A DNA stretch of 64,000 nucleotides from Mahella australiensis 50-1 BON (GTDB lineage: Bacteria; Bacillota; Clostridia; Mahellales; Mahellaceae), in contig NC_015520.1 of the NCBI RefSeq assembly GCF_000213255.1, forward strand, positions 2,190,001 through 2,254,000. Reading direction: 5' to 3'. Each line of letters opens with the position of its first letter. Within the stretch, counting starts at the first letter, position 1. Both the position numbers and the translations under genes were made by a program. Of the stretch, positions 38,501 to 46,772 are shown one piece after another. The notes beneath the pieces are model-generated. The model was given only the letters and a program-made list of their open reading frames with translations, ran no database searches and was not told where the DNA came from.

Positions 38501-40238
38501 TTATCTTGTCTACAATTGCAGTAGCCCCTTCCCTACCATCCCTAATATTTATGGCACCTGTTTGTTTAATTAAAGGCAACCCCTTATCTACATCAGGCCA
38601 ACTAACACAGTAATGTGTATTCATTCCTAAAAATGTAGCTATATCCTTACCGTCTAAATTTGTTATCACACTAAAATTATATTTTTCACTTATATTTATA
38701 GAGCTGTCTGAATTTCTAGCATTAATAACCAAAGTGTATGTTCCTTTAGGCATTATGCTAAACGTTAACGCCTTTGTAAGTTTTGATTCTTTTGGCATTA
38801 AAATAATATCAAATGTTCCATCGTCAACAGGGCTGTTCATGCAGTCAAGCACATAATAATTCACTGTTAACTCAACAGTTGAAGCAAATTGGTTGCCGAA
38901 AAAGAGATTTATTGAAGGTGCCTCATTCTCAAAGAATATATTTCCTGATTTACTACTGGCTCCTTCTATTGTTACTATAGGAATTCTCTCTACAGTAATG
39001 CTATGAAAGCATATCGGAACACTTGTATGTATCCTAAAATCTCCGCCATTTTCCCTATTAGCAAATTTAACATCATCTATGGTGTATGTCACTGTTTTCC
39101 ACGTATTGGTTCCAGTCAAATACGTTGTTGTAGTCGGCCCGCCTGACCAAGGATATGATACTCCATCATAAGTTAAACCAAAGTTCTGTTTTCCATCTAC
39201 TTTAGCATCATAATATTCAATGGTTATTATCACCTTATGTTTGCCGTCATATATATATCCATCATCCACATTACCGTAAATTACGCCGTAACCTGGTTTG
39301 GTTTGCCATCCTGATTTCCCATCATATGTTTCTATCGTATAGCCAGAACCATCCCCTGTCCATACCACAATGCCATTGTCAACTGGCGTAGTCCCAAAAA
39401 TAACGCTTACCGACGCGCTAACGTTTACAAACTTAATTGTCATTGCAGAAGCATATGGCTCACCTGTTAAGGCTTTTGGTGTAACCTTTATTTCACCATA
39501 CCTTTCACGATAATTATTTGGCACGCGAATAACAATGTTGTCTATAGTACTACCCGCCACGAAATCTTCACCAGAAACAATCATCCATCCTTCAGGCATA
39601 ACCAGATCGTACGTGCCGGAGAGGTTTTGCCCTTCTATACTACGGAGAATTCTAATTGTCACATCTTCGCCAGCTTCTATTTCAATATTTGAGTTTTCCG
39701 GCTCGAATAAATAATCGCAAGACATATACTCAAATGCCTCAATAACAATATAAGCATTGCCATCGATAGATTGTCCGGCTACTTCTACTCTAAGCGTATG
39801 TTCCCCTGCAACTAAGTTATCCTTCTCGAATACTTTAGCCGATTGTATAAATTCAGTGCTGTAGGTATCCACACTAGCTCCTAAATTACCGTCTATATAA
39901 ATTTTCGCTATACCGCCAATATCCATTTTTCTCATGTATAGTACAACAGAAGTCCCTACAAATTTAAAATCCACATATTGGTTTAAGTTACCGCATCCAT
40001 TATACATCCAAGCCCAGGAGTCACTCCACCAGCCTCCACCATTAAACATAAAGAATGAATATTGGGTATTTTGGCTCCAACTCCCTTGTCCTCCATAAGG
40101 AGCGGTAGTTGCATCTATCCTAACAAATTTCGATTCAGCATGAGTATTCATAGCCATTCCCGGCACCATGGCCGTCGATAAAAGCACGAATACCAACAAT
40201 CCAACAATCCATTTTGCTACTCGTTTGGTTTTCAACAT
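35502..40238 (-). CDS. Large secreted multidomain glycoside hydrolase
   Basis: The 1578-residue protein has a signal peptide (about 1-34); a galactose-binding-like module (about 36-170; GGWWSDSWAWMYNG); a NEW3-like domain (about 183-272); a second jelly roll (about 280-420); and a clan GH-A barrel (about 540-830) resembling GH39/GH5 relatives, with likely acid/base E628 (EIGNEPNG) and nucleophile E727 (LLLTETGY). Next come a second NEW3-like domain (about 911-1002), a CBM9-like module (about 1100-1290; IDIEGVLNADEWNDA), an Ig/OmpL47-like repeat (about 1319-1402), another Ig-like domain, and a C-terminal helical FIMAH-like tail. It probably binds and cuts a plant polysaccharide outside the cell. 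No S-layer or sortase anchor was seen. The substrate is unknown. Confidence 0.85.
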   Translation of the reverse strand: MLKTKRVAKWIVGLLVFVLLSTAMVPGMAMNTHAESKFVRIDATTAPYGGQGSWSQNTQYSFFMFNGGGWWSDSWAWMYNGCGNLNQYVDFKFVGTSVVLYMRKMDIGGIAKIYIDGNLGASVDTYSTEFIQSAKVFEKDNLVAGEHTLRVEVAGQSIDGNAYIVIEAFEYMSCDYLFEPENSNIEIEAGEDVTIRILRSIEGQNLSGTYDLVMPEGWMIVSGEDFVAGSTIDNIVIRVPNNYRERYGEIKVTPKALTGEPYASAMTIKFVNVSASVSVIFGTTPVDNGIVVWTGDGSGYTIETYDGKSGWQTKPGYGVIYGNVDDGYIYDGKHKVIITIEYYDAKVDGKQNFGLTYDGVSYPWSGGPTTTTYLTGTNTWKTVTYTIDDVKFANRENGGDFRIHTSVPICFHSITVERIPIVTIEGASSKSGNIFFENEAPSINLFFGNQFASTVELTVNYYVLDCMNSPVDDGTFDIILMPKESKLTKALTFSIMPKGTYTLVINARNSDSSINISEKYNFSVITNLDGKDIATFLGMNTHYCVSWPDVDKGLPLIKQTGAINIRDGREGATAIVDKIISAGYRLLTGVYLGQPDSDGSYNEWAEQVVKPYAEEVKGKAEYFEIGNEPNGSTSPEEYVKMLEAAYPVIKNIDQNIKVVCGVAFGYDAPWLKKIIDLGALDYSDAMSFHIYSNQNPENEGLVNSFQDLNNYIKGKGIIKDVDLLLTETGYATQDPGWGGLSEIMSASYAAQLYVTGFVNNELIDRIYWYDFMNDGTDPTFYETNGGVVRADLTAKPSYVAFNAVSDILAGTTYVKSYNTIDNNIRMYKFHRDSEDKNVIVLWANNSDQYINLNLGSDDLRIADIFGNFKNYDTINGAVTLMASAQPIYIEGNFVQDPIIETTPSFATDTSSVTVAPGNDVTIKINRSAGAVNLSGMYAVDLPVGWQLKSGEQFSAGSSTDTLVFSAPDSSDIKTGEIRIYPTSSAGNIFGVLKVQINIIDPSVLEVFPQLNDSGNGYDIVVKITNRSDKILLPGGKVTVLQPADMAGNATFDSVAPNSAAIVKFPISSIDEYTPTYVKIQIDRDDGYTQIIERNVTSLTAIKADKPIDIEGVLNADEWNDAMSFTLDKAWQVKGMSDWGGPNDLSAKGYIKWDTDYLYIGVSVIDNIHYNIYPPSQNWAGDSIQFSIDPGRAQGPGILPHTENNIALRSDTGTVTITGGFGAAGLTNSIIKVMRNDSSKVTSYEMAISWSDILPTGMTPKSGTDLGFSLLVNDNDETGRRGWIEYMSGIGASKDPTLYGDLILTDLTSLELDDETPPVSEIQIEGEENNGWYKSDVTVILMAEDDISGVNKTQYSLDNGETWSDYSGPVVLRADGQYDIMYHSIDNAGNIEEAKTITVRVDKTAPTFSLTINDTSFGNGSVFEDYQLLSFVVAVEDNLSGIKSSIIAIDDKPYQAGKELSFAGKLGEHNISIVIEDKAGNKVEADYMFKVTTSIASMQKLLYGYEVSRDIKTPLLEQLKNNLNQVGHQLDIGYTDQAIKHMEDFTKHLNSKAMKKFITDEARAVLNTDADALIEIWSK

Positions 40239-40413
40239 TTGTATATCCCCCTTAATATAATAATTTTGAATAAAATACCATTCCTCATGTTTAAATATTA
40301 AATCACGGCATTCTTTGTTTAGAGCATCATCTATACTGTAATAGCTTCATCTCCACCATTGTTTATCACTTTCCCAATGGCTTTATCATTAATATGACAT
40401 CCTGTTATAAACG

Positions 40414-40442
40414 ATGTTAATGTATACTCTGTATAACGTCAA
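40414..40442 (-). promoter_or_regulatory. Promoter of the large glycosidase gene (repeat-module copy 2)
   Basis: TTGACG (40442-40437), 17 bp, TAACAT (40419-40414). The leader is about 170 bases. The region upstream of -35 is shared, base for base, with the transporter promoter at 35442-35470. Confidence 0.5.
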
Positions 40443-40479
40443 TGATAAAAATGTAAAGCAGATTAAAAAAATGTTATTT
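40432..40479. repeat. 48-bp perfect direct repeat, copy 2
   Basis: Identical to 35460-35507. It lies in the 494-bp gap between the glycosidase gene and the divergent AraC-type gene. That gap also holds the glycosidase leader (40239-40413) and a promoter-like TATAAT at 40623-40628 for the AraC-type gene; nothing else was recognised there. Confidence 0.9.
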
Positions 40480-40732
40480 TACACATATAAACGGCTATTG
40501 TATGCAACATGCCAGTTAAAAATTGTTCTGGGCAACTGTTCATACAATATTATGCATAGTCGAGAGTAATTGTTATCAAGCCCGCGATATATGTAATATA
40601 GTTACTATTATAGAAAAAATAGTATAATAAACGTAGAAGAGGCTATTGACTCTATGCTACTGCTAATATATAATTCATATATGTAATAAATAAAGACCTA
40701 TGGTGAGTCAGTGTAGGGGGTGTATTTTCTAT

Positions 40733-43135
40733 ATGCATTTTACTATTTTTAATAAAGACTTTCGTAAAGTCAAAGGTATATTTTTCAACCAATTACTCAT
40801 AGCATCTATATTCCTTGCCATAGCTCCTGCCTTGGTAATCTTTATTCTAAGCTATAGCAATTATAATAGCGCACTAGAAAATCAAGCCAAGAGCCAGAAC
40901 ATATTTATGGTAGAACAGTATAATAAGAATATAGAAGATAGCTTATCCAAACTTATAAACGAAACGAATAGGCTGCTTCTAAATGAGAATATAAATACGT
41001 TCGACCTTTCAATGAGCAAGTTGTATTTCAACCCCAGCGAAACAAATATTTTTTTAAGCATATATAATAGTTTGATGGAAGAACAGAGAGTATTATATGA
41101 AACTGTCGATTCGATATACCTTTATTATCCAAAGATCAATCTGGTTATTTCTAATTACGGTTATTACGAAAAAAATGCTTTTTATGATACGGATATTATC
41201 AAAACTTTAGACACAGATAATACTCCTAAATTTGATTATTACATAATTAACCGTAAAATAAATTACCCCGAAAACTATAGTATGACAAACAGATATCTGG
41301 GCAATGTATTAACGGTTATCAGGCCTATGCCATTTAGTATTAATAAAGCGTTTCTTGTCTTGAATATCAAAGAAGATGTATTTTTGCATATTAATAATAC
41401 TGATAAAAATATGACTGATATATTCCTAATTACAGACGAAAAGGGTAATGAGGTATTTTCTTCTATAAAATTAAAAGATAAGTATGATTACGATGTGCGT
41501 TCAAGCATTCTTAAATCTATCCCGAATATTTGGCAATCAGGATTTTTTATTAATAACGACGAATCCGATTTAACAGTATTTTATTCTGAACCTAATAAGT
41601 ATGGCTTAAGAACCGTAATGCTTTTACCTAATAACTATATATATACCAATATTGACTCTTTAAAGCTCCTGATTATAGCCATATTTGCGTTTACTATGGC
41701 ATGCTCGCTAATAGTATCTTACATTATCTCTCAAAAACTCTATGGTCCCTTAGGACATTTATTATCTAATATTATAATAAAGAAAAGTAATACCGCTAAT
41801 ATTATTAAAAATAGAAACGAATTTAGCCTTATAGAAAAAGAGTATACTTCTATAACAGAACAAAATCTTCAATTCTCTCAAAAGCTATCTGCCAATTTAC
41901 CTTTGTTAAAAGAATTGTTTTTTAAAAACATCTTGGATGGAAAAAGCATCGATATCGAATCGATAAATAAAAGGGCTGATTTTTTAGAAATCACTAATAT
42001 TAAAGACGCAACTAGCTTCACTGTATATGTTCTGCTAGTTGAAAACACAATCAACGTTTTAGACACAGATAATATATTACAATTACACTATCTTAAGGAA
42101 GCCATAAATACTGTTATAAAAAATGAGCTTAAATATGAAAATATAGAAGTCTTATATATCTCCGCAGACGATGATATGGTTATTTTAGTATCATGGGATG
42201 AAGAAACCGATAATAAGCAATTTATACCGGAAAGAATAGACTTGGCATTAAAAAATCAAATTGCAGCTAATATATATATTGGCGTCGGTATTACTGTAAA
42301 TGATATTACCGCTTTAAAATATTCTTATTCCACAGCTATAAATTCTATACATTATGTAGGGATAAATGATACAAGCAATATAGCATACGCTGATCATTGC
42401 CAATATACTGTATTGAAACCAGACCACATTATCTCTAAGTATAAAAAGCAGCTATTATTGGATATTCTAAACTGCGATTATGATAATTCCATTGCCACTT
42501 TCAATAAGATGGTAAATGAAATTCTAACCCAAAATATTCTGTACGAGTGTTTTCAAGAAGCAATTATACAGTTGCTAAACGACATCTTAAGGTTCATAGA
42601 AACAAACGGTATTCCTGTTATATCTATAGATAAAAATCTATATAAAGAAATTATGAATATAAAGACTGTTAAAGATGTTATAAATTGGACTATAAACCAA
42701 TTAAATGAAATAATATACTATATTAGCAATCATAAAACAGATCATCACTCGGTTTTAGCTATTGATATCGTCAATTATATACATGCTAACTATGATAAAA
42801 ACATTAATTTAGAAACTACCGCAGATCATTTTTCGTTATCCAGACAATGCTTTAGTAAGATTTTTTCTCAAGAAGTTGGTAAAAGTTTCAATGATTATCT
42901 CAATGCAGTTAGATTAGAAGTGTCCATAAAATACCTAAAGGAAAGTGATATGTCAGTAAAAGATATTTCCGAAAAAGTCGGCTTTGGCAGCAGTCAATAT
43001 TATATAAAATTGTTCAAAAATAAATACGGCATTACCCCGGCACAATACAGGGATAAGATAAACTATTCCTATACCGTGTCTGTTGCTAAACCGTATGATA
43101 AAATAGCTCAGAGCAGTTCAAAAGATGTAACATAA
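40733..43135 (+). CDS. Membrane-bound AraC-family sensor-regulator
   Basis: The 800-residue protein has membrane helices at about 19-40 and 296-318 flanking an extracytoplasmic sensor region, and a C-terminal AraC-type HTH pair (about 680-775; NLETTADHFSLSRQCFSKIF and VKDISEKVGFGSSQYYIKLF). It has the same layout as the regulator at 17916-20246 but low sequence similarity. It is divergent from the large glycosidase gene and is the natural candidate activator for both 48-bp-repeat promoters. ATG at 40733 follows AGGGGG at about 11 bases; an ATG 11 codons upstream lacks a site. Confidence 0.9.
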   Translation: MHFTIFNKDFRKVKGIFFNQLLIASIFLAIAPALVIFILSYSNYNSALENQAKSQNIFMVEQYNKNIEDSLSKLINETNRLLLNENINTFDLSMSKLYFNPSETNIFLSIYNSLMEEQRVLYETVDSIYLYYPKINLVISNYGYYEKNAFYDTDIIKTLDTDNTPKFDYYIINRKINYPENYSMTNRYLGNVLTVIRPMPFSINKAFLVLNIKEDVFLHINNTDKNMTDIFLITDEKGNEVFSSIKLKDKYDYDVRSSILKSIPNIWQSGFFINNDESDLTVFYSEPNKYGLRTVMLLPNNYIYTNIDSLKLLIIAIFAFTMACSLIVSYIISQKLYGPLGHLLSNIIIKKSNTANIIKNRNEFSLIEKEYTSITEQNLQFSQKLSANLPLLKELFFKNILDGKSIDIESINKRADFLEITNIKDATSFTVYVLLVENTINVLDTDNILQLHYLKEAINTVIKNELKYENIEVLYISADDDMVILVSWDEETDNKQFIPERIDLALKNQIAANIYIGVGITVNDITALKYSYSTAINSIHYVGINDTSNIAYADHCQYTVLKPDHIISKYKKQLLLDILNCDYDNSIATFNKMVNEILTQNILYECFQEAIIQLLNDILRFIETNGIPVISIDKNLYKEIMNIKTVKDVINWTINQLNEIIYYISNHKTDHHSVLAIDIVNYIHANYDKNINLETTADHFSLSRQCFSKIFSQEVGKSFNDYLNAVRLEVSIKYLKESDMSVKDISEKVGFGSSQYYIKLFKNKYGITPAQYRDKINYSYTVSVAKPYDKIAQSSSKDVT

Positions 43136-43243
43136 AAGGGCGAATAACAACAAATATTTTTCTTCCTTTCTACTCTTATTTATGATAGTATGATTGTGTG
43201 ATTAGGTCATACAAAAGATTAAAAAGGCAAGGAGGTATCGGTA

Positions 43244-43606
43244 ATGGTAAAGGTAAACTGGCGCAACGTACGGCCTACAATAGCCCATGAAGCCGGCATA
43301 GATTGGAGGTTGTTATCCGGTCAATCACTAAAAAGTAGCGACGACCCTTCAGCATGCATGGAAGCTATGATGTATGTATCTCTCGCATCACTACAACCCT
43401 CATTATCTTATCACCCTCACTCTCATGGCGATCATGAAGAAGTATATTATATAATAAGCGGAAAGGGTGAAATACGCATAGACGATGAGGTTCAATCGAT
43501 ACGCGACGGAGATATCATATACATAGGTGTAAATCAAATTCATGAGATACGCAATACCGGAGATGAAATGCTCAATTTCCTCGCTTTCGCCGCGCAAACA
43601 AAATAA
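43244..43606 (+). CDS. Cupin-domain protein
   Basis: The 120-residue single-domain cupin has metal ligands in HPHSHGDHEEVYYI (H57-E66 region) and H100, and the GKGEIRIDDE turn. AAGGAGG lies before the ATG. It could be a sugar isomerase, a sugar-sensing protein or a small-molecule dioxygenase; the motif does not decide. It is followed 37 bp later by a sugar epimerase/dehydrogenase gene with which it forms an operon. Confidence 0.85.
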   Translation: MVKVNWRNVRPTIAHEAGIDWRLLSGQSLKSSDDPSACMEAMMYVSLASLQPSLSYHPHSHGDHEEVYYIISGKGEIRIDDEVQSIRDGDIIYIGVNQIHEIRNTGDEMLNFLAFAAQTK

Positions 43607-43643
43607 TTCAAAATAACTCGATATTTGAAAGGTGGGTTAACTT

Positions 43644-44486
43644 ATGAAAATAGCGGTTACTGGTGCCCACGGAAAAGTAGGGCAGGCTGTTATAAATGAT
43701 CTTTTGGATAATAACTACGAGGTGCGTGCCATAACGCACAGCCATTGGAACGAATGTCCGGTAGATCAAGTATCGGTTGACATTACAAATTACGAACAAG
43801 TATATGATGCTTTGGGTGGTTGCCAAGCTGTCATCCATCTGGCTGCAATACCAAGCCCTAGAAAGAATGCCGACACGCTGGTCATACACACAAATGTCAT
43901 CGGCAACTATAATATCATGCTGGCTGCGGGTAACCAGGGCATAAAGCACATAGCTGCGGCTTCCAGCGACTGCGCTTTTGGCTTCACCTATAGCCTAAAC
44001 AGGCCCAAGCCTGTCTATTTACCGGTAGATGAGCAACATCCTACGCGGCCGGATGATTGCTACGGTCTATCCAAGGTTTTATCGGAGCGCACGGCTGATG
44101 CTATGGTTCAACGTTTCCCTGGCATTTCTATAGCAAGCCTTCGCATTACTCATGTAATTAATCCTGAAGAATATTCCTTCGATTCTTATTTTTCACAATG
44201 GCATGATAATCCCGAGGCCGGGCCATGGAATCTATGGTCATATATAGACGCCCGTGATGCTGCCAGGGCCTTCAGACTAGCCATAGAAACCAACCTGAAC
44301 GGTCATGAAATATTCTGCATAGCAGCGCCGAATACCAGATGCTCCATACCGTCCGCAGCTTTGATAGAGAAATACTTTCCGACCGCTCGGCTCAAAAAAA
44401 TGTTCACCGACCATGAAAGTCTGGAGGATTCATCAAAAGCCGAACGAATATTGGGTTTCAAAGCAATACACAGATGGGATATATAA
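43644..44486 (+). CDS. NAD-dependent epimerase/dehydratase, possibly uronate dehydrogenase-like
   Basis: The 280-residue extended-SDR protein has VTGAHGKVGQ (5-14), a serine pair at S107-S108, and catalytic Y140 and K144 in CYGLSK. The length and the IHLAAIPSP block suggest the uronate/aldose dehydrogenase branch, which oxidises C1 of a sugar or uronic acid to a lactone. That would fit the galactonate dehydratase nearby, but this is inference. It ends at a strong stem-loop. Confidence 0.8.
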   Translation: MKIAVTGAHGKVGQAVINDLLDNNYEVRAITHSHWNECPVDQVSVDITNYEQVYDALGGCQAVIHLAAIPSPRKNADTLVIHTNVIGNYNIMLAAGNQGIKHIAAASSDCAFGFTYSLNRPKPVYLPVDEQHPTRPDDCYGLSKVLSERTADAMVQRFPGISIASLRITHVINPEEYSFDSYFSQWHDNPEAGPWNLWSYIDARDAARAFRLAIETNLNGHEIFCIAAPNTRCSIPSAALIEKYFPTARLKKMFTDHESLEDSSKAERILGFKAIHRWDI

Positions 44487-44497
44487 ATTGCGTTACC

Positions 44498-44531
44498 ATT
44501 CCATTGGCGATCTCCATATCGCCAATGGAAT
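44498..44531 (+). terminator. Terminator of the cupin-epimerase operon
   Basis: ATTCCATTGGCGAT (44498-44511) pairs perfectly with 44518-44531 around 6 bases, followed by AAGATATAATTTTGTT. It lies 11 bp after the stop codon. Confidence 0.7.
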
Positions 44532-44704
44532 AAGATATAATTTTGTTGATACAGTTTAGACGTATCCACATCTATACTGCTTATATAGCGTTATCTTTCG
44601 CATTAGGCGCAGTAGTCATCTGGCATCTTGGGTCTGCCATTCGTAGAAATTATACCACTCGCACCGTATAATTTCGCTTTGCATTGCCTTCACACATCCG
44701 AAAT

Positions 44705-44720
44705 TAAAGCATCAGCTTTA
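44705..44720 (-). terminator. Small hairpin at the end of the LplABC-type operon
   Basis: TAAAGC and GCTTTA form a 6-bp stem with a 4-base loop overlapping the permease stop codon, followed on the minus strand by ATTTCGG. It is a weak terminator at best. Confidence 0.35.
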
Positions 44721-45650
44721 TCCCTTTACACCCCCCAATGTTAATCCTTGTACAAAATATCTCTGCAAAAAAGGATATACGAACAGTATAGGTACCACGG
44801 CTATTACTGTCATAGCTGCCCTTATCGAATTTGGCGTCACCGTTTGCCTGGCTGATTCTGTACTGGTAGTCGTGGCCAGAGCTATATCCATAGCATTAGA
44901 CGACATAGTGCGTGCAGCTTGTAACAGCTTTTGTAATTCGAATTGCAAAGTGCTTAATTCGGGTTTACTTGAAGCATATAACATAGTATCAAACCATGAA
45001 TTCCATTGTCCTACTGCCGTAAACAAAGTTATAGTGGCCAATACCGGAATACTTAATGGCATTATTATTGTAAAAAGAATTCTGTACTCACTTGCTCCGT
45101 CAATTTTAGCCGCTTCAACCAAACTATATGGAATCCCTTCAATATAACTTCTCATTATCATTATATTATAAGCGCTTATAAGCCTTGGAAGTATATAAAC
45201 CCAAAAATTATTTACCAACCCTAACGATTTTATCAATAGATACGTTGGTATCAATCCACCATTAAAATACATAGTGAAAACCAAAAATTTAGTTAATAGA
45301 GGACGAAATATAAAATCCTTGCGGCTGAGTGTATAAGCAACCATTAAGCACGAAAGTACGCTTGTAGATGAACCTATCACTGCCCTTAAAGCAGATATTT
45401 TTAGAGCTTGAGTTATATTTTTGTTCTCTGTAAAAATTACTTCAAAGTTCCTCAATGAAAACTCCCTCGGCCATATATATATTCCGCCACGTACTGCATC
45501 AGTAGCATCATTAAATGCTATAGCTATTACGTTCAAAAAAGGATATATGGTAACCACACATAATAGAATAAGAAGAGTATAATTAATTATATCGAATATA
45601 GCATCTCCAATACTGCGTCTTTGTAACAGCCTAGTTTGTTTTTTGCCCAT
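44718..45650 (-). CDS. LplC/YtcP-type carbohydrate ABC permease
   Basis: The 310-residue protein starts with the IGDAIFDIINYTLLILLCVV helix and TIYPF segment typical of the LplC family and has the EAA loop VEAAKIDGASEYRILFTIIM. It ends YFVQGLTLGGVKG, the usual LplC C-terminus. It forms the membrane channel with the LplB-type partner (11-bp gap). This family handles poly- and oligosaccharide fragments such as rhamnogalacturonan or arabinoxylan pieces. Confidence 0.93.
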   Translation of the reverse strand: MGKKQTRLLQRRSIGDAIFDIINYTLLILLCVVTIYPFLNVIAIAFNDATDAVRGGIYIWPREFSLRNFEVIFTENKNITQALKISALRAVIGSSTSVLSCLMVAYTLSRKDFIFRPLLTKFLVFTMYFNGGLIPTYLLIKSLGLVNNFWVYILPRLISAYNIMIMRSYIEGIPYSLVEAAKIDGASEYRILFTIIMPLSIPVLATITLFTAVGQWNSWFDTMLYASSKPELSTLQFELQKLLQAARTMSSNAMDIALATTTSTESARQTVTPNSIRAAMTVIAVVPILFVYPFLQRYFVQGLTLGGVKG

Positions 45651-45661
45651 AAATACCCCTC

Positions 45662-46612
45662 CTAGAATATTCCTTCTTCGGATACTTTTTTCGAAATATA
45701 GTTTGCCAACATTATTAATATAAATGAAACCACCGAATTGAATATCCCTATAGCTGTGCCATAAGAATAACGGAAGTATTTCATTGCATAATTATATACG
45801 TAAATTTCAAGCGTTGTGGCACTGTTGCTTACAGCCGGATTCATAAGTAAATATACTTGATCAAATCCGGCATTTAATATCCAACCTATATTCAATATCA
45901 ATAGAATTTTTATTGTAGGTGCTATGCCTGGAATAGTAATATGTATAATCCTCCTAAATCTTCCGGCTCCATCAATAGCTGCGGCTTCATACAAATCCGG
46001 ATCTATGGAAGTCATAGCAGCCAGATAAATTATCGCTCCCCATCCAACTTCCTTCCATACATGAGACAATGCTACAACCCACCAAAAATACCCTTCTTCA
46101 CCCAAAAAAGGTATGGGCTTATCTACTATATTAAGTTTAAGCAAGATCTCGTTTACAATTCCATCAGTTGGAGAAAGAGCCATATAAACGATGTTTGCAG
46201 CTACAACCCATGATACAAAATACGGTAAATATGATATCGTTTGAACCGTCCGTTTAAATAATACATTTCTTACTTCATTTAATAAAATTGCTAAACAAAT
46301 AGTGGACACAAAGCCAAATATCAATTTCAAACTACTTATAGCAAGTGTATTTCTTAATGCTTCATAAAAGTCTCTATCACTAAATAATTCCTTGAAGTTC
46401 GCAAGCCCAACCCATTCCGAACCCCAAACTCCGCCTGCGGGAGTATAATTCTTAAATGCCAAAATCCATCCCCATAAAGGTAGATAATTAAAAATAAGTA
46501 CAATTATCGCAAATGGTAGAGATAGTACTATTAATTGCCTTTGTTCACTAACTTGTTTCCAAAACGGTTTAATATCTTTTCCCAAATTTCTCTTCGCATT
46601 CACTATTGCCAT
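45662..46612 (-). CDS. LplB/YteP-type carbohydrate ABC permease
   Basis: The 316-residue protein has PFAIIVLIFNYLPLWGWILA in its first helix, a family hallmark, and the EAA loop YEAAAIDGAGRFRRIIHITI with PGI after it. It follows the binding-protein gene with a 160-bp gap that holds two stem-loops. No ATPase is encoded here. Confidence 0.93.
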   Translation of the reverse strand: MAIVNAKRNLGKDIKPFWKQVSEQRQLIVLSLPFAIIVLIFNYLPLWGWILAFKNYTPAGGVWGSEWVGLANFKELFSDRDFYEALRNTLAISSLKLIFGFVSTICLAILLNEVRNVLFKRTVQTISYLPYFVSWVVAANIVYMALSPTDGIVNEILLKLNIVDKPIPFLGEEGYFWWVVALSHVWKEVGWGAIIYLAAMTSIDPDLYEAAAIDGAGRFRRIIHITIPGIAPTIKILLILNIGWILNAGFDQVYLLMNPAVSNSATTLEIYVYNYAMKYFRYSYGTAIGIFNSVVSFILIMLANYISKKVSEEGIF

Positions 46613-46683
46613 TTATTAATCAGCATCTCCTTCCCAATTGCCTAGTGACGTTTCATAATTTTACAACCACAATCATAGATGAA

Positions 46684-46735
46684 AATAGCTTAAGCTATTT
46701 TGTGAGGTGCATAATAAAACATGCACCTCACAAAA
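46684..46735 (-). terminator. Two stem-loops between LplA-type and LplB-type genes
   Basis: TTTTGTGAGGTGCAT (46698-46712) pairs perfectly with 46721-46735 around 8 bases. Directly beyond it on the minus strand, a palindrome around AAATAGCTTAAGCTATTT ends in TTTTC. The first stem is nearer the binding-protein stop and lacks a T-run, fitting mRNA protection; the second could terminate part of the transcripts. Confidence 0.65.
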
Positions 46736-46772
46736 ACTTTCTACCAACGAATAACAAATTCTCTCTACGCTA

